Origin: Paenibacillus glycanilyticus NBRC 16618
GTDB lineage: Bacteria; Bacillota; Bacilli; Paenibacillales; Paenibacillaceae
DNA: 64,000 bases
Assembly: GCF_004000805.1 (NCBI RefSeq)
Contig: NZ_BILY01000006.1
Coordinates: 124,001-188,000 of the forward strand
Reading direction: 5' to 3'
The notes below the pieces were generated by a model that ran no database searches, was not told the origin of the DNA, and saw only the letters and a program-made list of their open reading frames with translations. Of the stretch, positions 60,068 through 64,000 are shown piece by piece. The position numbers and the translations under genes were made by a program. How positions within the stretch are numbered: position 1 is the first letter of the stretch; each line of letters opens with the position of its first letter.

Positions 60068-60096
60068 TTGACAGTGTAAAATCCCCATGCTACTCT
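60068..60096 (+). promoter_or_regulatory. Sigma-A promoter of the permease/flavoprotein operon
   Basis: TTGACA at 60068-60073, 17 bp spacer, TACTCT at 60091-60096 with TGC before it. An ATAGGAATTAA stretch just downstream (about 60114-60124) resembles half of a CymR-type sulfur-regulator site, but this is only suggestive. Confidence 0.6.
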
Positions 60097-60156
60097 TATA
60101 CCACAGTTAATCAATAGGAATTAACGAAATTAATAAAACGTCCCACCGTTCTAACG

Positions 60157-60196
60157 GAGGCATTCTCTTATTTTATATGAGGATGCCTCTTTTTTA
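60157..60196 (+). terminator. Leader terminator/attenuator before the permease operon
   Basis: GAGGCATTCTC pairs with GAGGATGCCTC (one G-U pair) around 11 bases, followed by six T residues. It lies between the promoter and the first gene, so it may stop most transcripts in the leader. A small CCGTT/AACGG hairpin precedes it. Confidence 0.75.
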
Positions 60197-60220
60197 TTTT
60201 AGGGGAAAGTGGTGATCAAG

Positions 60221-61018
60221 ATGAGCAGTCAAGCTGCGGCGGCAGGGAAAACGCCGGGCAAGCTGACGTTAACGGGGCTTGCGCTTGTATTTCCGGTTAC
60301 GCTGCTGGTCATATGGCAGGTGCTTGGGCATTACGGCTATATTTCGGAGCTGCTGTTCCCGACTCCTTATACGATTGCGGAGGCCGGCGTTTCCTTGGCA
60401 TCGTCAGGCGACCTATGGTCGAATATCCAGATTAGCGTGACGAGGGCTTTGCTTGGTTTCGCGCTTGGCGGCTCGCTGGCCTTGCTGTTTGGCCTTGCGG
60501 TTGGCTTGTTCCGACGAACGGAAAAGCTGCTTGATCCCACGATTCAGATGATCCGGATGATCCCAAGCCTTGCCGTTGTGCCGCTGTTTATTTTATGGTT
60601 CGGCATTGGCGAGGAATCTAAAGTGCTGCTGATTGCCAAAAGCGCCTTTTTCCCGCTGTACATCAATACGTTTCTCGGAATCCGCAATGTGGACAATAAG
60701 CTGTTCGAAGTGGCAAGAGTACTGGGCTTCAGCCGCTTTAAGCAGATTACAAGGCTGATCCTGCCGGCGGCTCTTCCTAATATTATCCTGGGCGCACGCT
60801 TGTCGATCGGGTTATCCTGGCTAGGCCTCGTCGTTGCGGAGCTGATTGCTTCAACCTCCGGAATTGGTTACATGATGTCGGATGCCCGGCAGTTTGCGGA
60901 TACCCCGGTGGTCTTCGTAGGAATCTTTATTTTCGCCGCTCTTGGGCTGTTCACCGACACGCTGCTCGCCTTGATCGAGCGCCGGCTGCTCAGATGGAAG
61001 GACCGTTACAACGGCTAG
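60221..61018 (+). CDS. SsuC-like ABC transporter permease 1
   Basis: The 265-residue protein is a permease of the nitrate/sulfonate/taurine class with six helices. It has IQMIRMIPSLAVVPLFILWFGIGEESKVLLI and the EAA-type loop KLFEVARVLGFSRFKQITRLILPAALPNII, which contact the ATPase. ATG 60221 follows GGTGAT; GTG 60209 is an alternative. It is the first of two related permeases, 18 bp apart. Substrate is probably a sulfonate or similar anion. Confidence 0.92.
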   Translation: MSSQAAAAGKTPGKLTLTGLALVFPVTLLVIWQVLGHYGYISELLFPTPYTIAEAGVSLASSGDLWSNIQISVTRALLGFALGGSLALLFGLAVGLFRRTEKLLDPTIQMIRMIPSLAVVPLFILWFGIGEESKVLLIAKSAFFPLYINTFLGIRNVDNKLFEVARVLGFSRFKQITRLILPAALPNIILGARLSIGLSWLGLVVAELIASTSGIGYMMSDARQFADTPVVFVGIFIFAALGLFTDTLLALIERRLLRWKDRYNG

Positions 61019-61036
61019 AAGGGAGGCAAGGAAATC

Positions 61037-61927
61037 ATGAGCAATTCACTTGACGCGATTGTTTCTCCTCAAGCGGCACCGGAAGCGGGGCTGGCCGGAG
61101 GGGAGAGAACCGCTGAAAAAGGAGCTGCAAAGCGTAAGCGGCGCTGGTCAACCAAGCTTGCGGCAGCCGTCCTGAAAGACATCGCGATAGGGGCGGCGAT
61201 TCCGGCCGCGCTTCTTGCTTTGTGGCAGATCGCTGCTTCGGCCGGGTATATCTCGCCTATGTTTATGCCGTCGCCGGCTTCGATTCTTCAAGCATTTGGG
61301 ACGCTGGCCACCTCGGAAAATCTTCTCCATCATCTGCTCGTCAGCATGGGGCGGGCCGGACTAGGCTTCCTGATCGGAGGGGCAGCGGGACTCCTGTTCG
61401 GCTTATTGACAGGGCTGTTCCGGAAAGCCCAATACCTGCTTGATCCAAGCATTCAAGTGTTACGGCTTGTCCCGCATCTCGCCATTGCTCCGCTTATTAT
61501 CCTGTGGTTTGGCTTCGGGGAAACGTCCAAAATCGCCATTATCGTATCCGGCTCGTTTTTCCCGCTCTATATCAACACGTTCCTCGGCATCCGCAATGTG
61601 GACAATAAGCTGTTCGAAGTGTCGCGCATTCTGGGCTTCAGTCCGCTCAAGCGGCTGACCCGGCTGATCCTTCCGGCTGCGCTTCCCGATATTCTGATCG
61701 GGGTGCGGATCTCTCTTGCGGTATCCTGGATTGGGCTTGTCGTTGCGGAGCTGATTGGCTCCCGGTCCGGCATTGGCTTCCTTATCAATGAGGCCAAACA
61801 GAACTCGGAAACCTCCGTTATTTTCGTTGGCATTATTATATTCGCGGTAATCGGCAAGCTCATTGATTCCGTTATGAAGAGCGTTGAGATTCGCTGGCTG
61901 AACTGGCGCGACAGCTATAAGGGCTAA
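61037..61927 (+). CDS. SsuC-like ABC transporter permease 2
   Basis: The 296-residue protein is a close paralogue of the preceding permease, with the same core: IQVLRLVPHLAIAPLIILWFGFGETSKIAII and RNVDNKLFEVSRILGFSPLKRLTRLILPAALPDI. It has an extra polar N terminus of about 35 residues. Around 61590-61620 the DNA is identical to permease 1 over about 30 bases, showing recent duplication or conversion. Two different permeases suggest a heterodimer. No ATPase or binding protein lies within the window. Confidence 0.92.
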   Translation: MSNSLDAIVSPQAAPEAGLAGGERTAEKGAAKRKRRWSTKLAAAVLKDIAIGAAIPAALLALWQIAASAGYISPMFMPSPASILQAFGTLATSENLLHHLLVSMGRAGLGFLIGGAAGLLFGLLTGLFRKAQYLLDPSIQVLRLVPHLAIAPLIILWFGFGETSKIAIIVSGSFFPLYINTFLGIRNVDNKLFEVSRILGFSPLKRLTRLILPAALPDILIGVRISLAVSWIGLVVAELIGSRSGIGFLINEAKQNSETSVIFVGIIIFAVIGKLIDSVMKSVEIRWLNWRDSYKG

Positions 61928-62023
61928 TGCTTAAACGGCATTCCCGCGCTGTTGTCGCCGGAGCGGCTGTTACTCGAAAAAAAGTCGAAATATTCAATTA
62001 ATTATTCGAGGGGGAAAAACGAA

Positions 62024-63643
62024 ATGTCGATAGTAATGCCAAACGGTGCTATTCAATTGCAAGCGGATGTTCTTGTCATCGGAGGCGGGCCCGCGGGAAC
62101 ATGGGCGGCCATTACGGCGGCTTCGCAAGGCGCGAAGGTTATTCTGGCTGACAAAGGCTATTGCGGCTCAAGCGGAGCGACGGCACCTTCGGGCACCGGC
62201 GTCTGGTATGTGAAGCCGGAGGATCGGCTGCGCGAGGAGGCGAAAGCCAGCCGTTACGAAATGGGCGGCCGGCTTGCCGAGCACCGCTGGATGGACCGGG
62301 TGCTTGACCGGACGTACGAGAATATGAACCGGCTTGGCCATGCCGGATATCCTTTTCCGAAGGATGATGACGGCGAGCTTCACAAGCGGGGACTCCAAGG
62401 CCCCGAGTATATGCGTCTGATGCGCAAGCTGGTGAAAAAAGCGGGCGTCAAAATTTTGGATCATAGTCCCGCTCTCGAGCTGCTTGTGGACGAACACGGC
62501 GTTGGCGGCGCGTCCGGCGTGCAAACGCAAACGGGCGATGCCTGGACCGTGCATGCCGGAGCCGTTGTGATCGCAACCGGCGGCTGCGCGTTCTTAAGCA
62601 AGGCGCTTGGCTGCAACGTGCTGACCGGCGACGGTTACTTGCAAGCGGCGGAGACGGGCGCCCAGCTGTCGGGCATGGAATTCTCGAACGCTTATGCGAT
62701 TAGCCCGACGTTTTCCTCGGTGACGAAAACCGCCTATTACTCCTATGCCTCCTTCTATTATGAGGACGGAACGCCGGTAGAGGGAGCGGGTTCGAAGCGC
62801 GGCCGCTCTATTATCGCCCGCAAGCTGCTGGAAGGCCAACAGGTATACGCCAAGCTGGATCTTGCTCCGGAGGAGATCAAGCCGCTGCTGCGGGTGAACC
62901 AGACGAACTTCTTCCTTCCGTTCGACCGCCGCGGAATTGATCCGTTCACCGATTTGTTCCCGGTAACGCTGAGGCTGGAAGGCACGGTCCGCGGAACTGG
63001 TGGTATCCGCATTACCGACGAGACATGCGCCACTTCGGTGCCTGGCCTCTACGCAGCGGGCGATGCGGCAACACGCGAGCTGATCTGCGGCGGTTTTACC
63101 GGCGGAGGCAGTCATAATGCGGCATGGGCGATGTCTTCGGGTTCTTTTGCCGGGGAAGGCGCCGCCGCTTATGCGAAAAAGCTTGGCGAGCATGCGGCGG
63201 GCCGCAAGCTGCAGAGTGCTTCCACTTCCGTTATTACAAGCTCGGCTGCAGCGTCTCCGAGGAAGACGGAGGAGATTGTCCGCGCCGTGCAAGAGGAAGT
63301 AGCGCCGTACGACCGCAACTTGTTCCGTACGGAGCAAGGGCTGAAGGGCTCGCTGCAGCGGCTTGACGGACTGTGGAAGGATCAGCGGAATCAGGCGGTG
63401 GAGCGTTCGGCAGGCGGGGTGAAAGCACGCGAAGCGCAGGCCATGACCGCAACCGCAAGATGGATGTACAATTCCGCGCTTGCCCGGACGGAGACCCGAG
63501 GCATGCACAAACGCGAGGATTTCCCAACGCAGGATGCCGGCCAGCATTACCGGCTCATTAGTGGCGGGCTGGATCAAGTGTGGGTGAAGCCGGAAGCCGT
63601 CCATGAAGAAGCGCGTACCGAGAAGGAGGTTATTGCACCATGA
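62024..63643 (+). CDS. AprA-like FAD-dependent oxidoreductase
   Basis: The 539-residue protein belongs to the succinate dehydrogenase/fumarate reductase/adenylylsulfate reductase flavoprotein superfamily. It has the FAD loop ADVLVIGGGPAGTWAAITAA (about residues 15-34), VILADKGYCGSSGATAPSGTG, GAVVIATGGCAFLSKALGCN with TGDGYLQAAETGAQL, and the C-terminal FAD part GLYAAGDAATRELICGGFTGGGSHNAAWAM. ATG 62024 follows GAGGGGGA. It overlaps a ferredoxin gene by four bases and follows two anion permeases. The AprA/AprB-like pair suggests reduction or oxidation of a sulfur compound. Confidence 0.85.
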   Translation: MSIVMPNGAIQLQADVLVIGGGPAGTWAAITAASQGAKVILADKGYCGSSGATAPSGTGVWYVKPEDRLREEAKASRYEMGGRLAEHRWMDRVLDRTYENMNRLGHAGYPFPKDDDGELHKRGLQGPEYMRLMRKLVKKAGVKILDHSPALELLVDEHGVGGASGVQTQTGDAWTVHAGAVVIATGGCAFLSKALGCNVLTGDGYLQAAETGAQLSGMEFSNAYAISPTFSSVTKTAYYSYASFYYEDGTPVEGAGSKRGRSIIARKLLEGQQVYAKLDLAPEEIKPLLRVNQTNFFLPFDRRGIDPFTDLFPVTLRLEGTVRGTGGIRITDETCATSVPGLYAAGDAATRELICGGFTGGGSHNAAWAMSSGSFAGEGAAAYAKKLGEHAAGRKLQSASTSVITSSAAASPRKTEEIVRAVQEEVAPYDRNLFRTEQGLKGSLQRLDGLWKDQRNQAVERSAGGVKAREAQAMTATARWMYNSALARTETRGMHKREDFPTQDAGQHYRLISGGLDQVWVKPEAVHEEARTEKEVIAP

Positions 63644-63972
63644 TTGAGGTTGTCAGCGAGAGCCGGTGCGTATCCTGCAATCAATGCGTATCGGTATGCC
63701 CGACGAACGTATTCGACCGGGGCGATGACGGGATTCCCGTCATCGCCAGGCAGGACGAATGCCAGACCTGCTTTATGTGCGAGCTGTACTGCCCGGTTGA
63801 CGCGTTGTACGTTGCGCCGGATTCGGAGCAGCTTATCGGCATTACCGAGCAGGAAGCGGAGCGGCAGGGTCTGCTTGGCGGATACCGGGAGAAGGTCGGC
63901 TGGGGCAAAGGCAGGACGCCGGTCGCATCGCATGATTATATGTACCAATTATCGAAGTTTGCAAAGTTTTAA
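63640..63972 (+). CDS. Two-cluster 4Fe-4S ferredoxin, AprB-like
   Basis: The 110-residue protein has two complete 4Fe-4S motifs, CVSCNQCVSVCP (residues 10-21) and CQTCFMCELYCP (41-52), then a C-terminal extension of about 55 residues with GWGKGRTPVASHDYMYQL. The extension and the pairing with the flavoprotein recall the AprB subunit of adenylylsulfate reductase. AAGGAGGT precedes the ATG, which overlaps the flavoprotein stop (ATGA). It probably passes electrons to or from the FAD. A GAGAGGGG just before the right edge may serve the next gene. Confidence 0.92.
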   Translation: MIEVVSESRCVSCNQCVSVCPTNVFDRGDDGIPVIARQDECQTCFMCELYCPVDALYVAPDSEQLIGITEQEAERQGLLGGYREKVGWGKGRTPVASHDYMYQLSKFAKF

Positions 63973-64000
63973 CCAACACATACTTCATTACCGAGAGGGG

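Noticed and set aside
60097..60200. SAM (S-box) riboswitch or T-box leader for the sulfur-like operon
   Set aside because: The leader is too short and lacks the conserved S-box core and the T-box AGGGTGG-type sequence; only a hairpin and terminator can be supported.
62594..63604. Minus-strand frame of 336 residues opposite the flavoprotein gene
   Set aside because: Arginine- and alanine-rich shadow of a GC-rich gene, with no promoter or ribosome site.

Overview
The window reads as chromosomal DNA of a spore-forming Bacillota, most likely Paenibacillus or a close relative. The evidence is a GerA/GerC/GerB germinant-receptor operon, strong AGGAGG-type ribosome sites with many TTG and GTG starts, an LplB/YtcP/LplA-type sugar ABC transporter without its own ATPase, a large secreted GH81 glucanase with four discoidin-type modules, and moderate GC with dense coding on both strands. 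I saw no rRNA, tRNA, CRISPR array, insertion sequence or prophage.

Layout. 1-939: edge of a membrane-protein gene without a clear start, then a 50-bp-period repeat array. 939-6902: YbaK/EbsC deacylase, GNAT, an ECF42-type sigma factor operon (hydrolase, two YCII/DGPF proteins, sigma factor) with a matching promoter, a VOC protein, a lipoprotein and a frameshifted small gene. 7070-11258: spore germinant receptor A, C, small D and B subunits. 11363-16173: NrtR regulator and a complete nicotinamide-to-NAD salvage operon, with a shared candidate operator in front of nrtR and of the operon. 16361-24116: LacI regulator, GH35-like glycosidase and ABC importer, with two LacI operators and a CcpA (cre) site. 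24176-28067: effector-binding protein, universal stress protein, a second repeat array, NIF3, YdeI-like and GNAT genes. 28111-30988: MoxR ATPase with a VWA/double-metallopeptidase protein.

31110-35748: lipoprotein, flavohemoglobin with a TGTGA-N6-TCACA site, a cysteine-free Crp/Fnr regulator, a nucleotidyltransferase-phosphatase fusion, Nudix and MarR. 35871-39289: UDP-uronate synthesis, a polyprenyl-phosphate glycosyltransferase and a LAB_N membrane protein. 39641-43735: GH81 endo-1,3-beta-glucanase with cre and direct-repeat control elements. 43894-51174: DesK/LiaS-type two-component system, anchored MsrAB, DinB, a 51-residue membrane protein, an orphan sugar-binding lipoprotein, VOC and galactokinase. 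51440-60000: regulator-plus-transporter modules (PadR/HAAS-pentapeptide/ABC, TetR/MATE with a frameshift, SdpR/SdpI, TetR/MFS), several with clear operators. 60221-64000: two SsuC-like permeases, an AprA-like flavoprotein and a two-cluster ferredoxin, running off the right edge.

Three things deserve most attention. First, two distant intergenic arrays share the geometry TAACG-N11-CGTTA at about 50-bp spacing. Second, the permease/flavoprotein/ferredoxin operon at the right end looks like an uncharacterised system for taking up and reducing a sulfur compound. Third, several regulatory circuits (ECF42, NrtR, Crp/hmp, TetR/MATE, SdpR) can be read directly from protein and operator together. All functional calls come from reading motifs by eye; no database search was possible.
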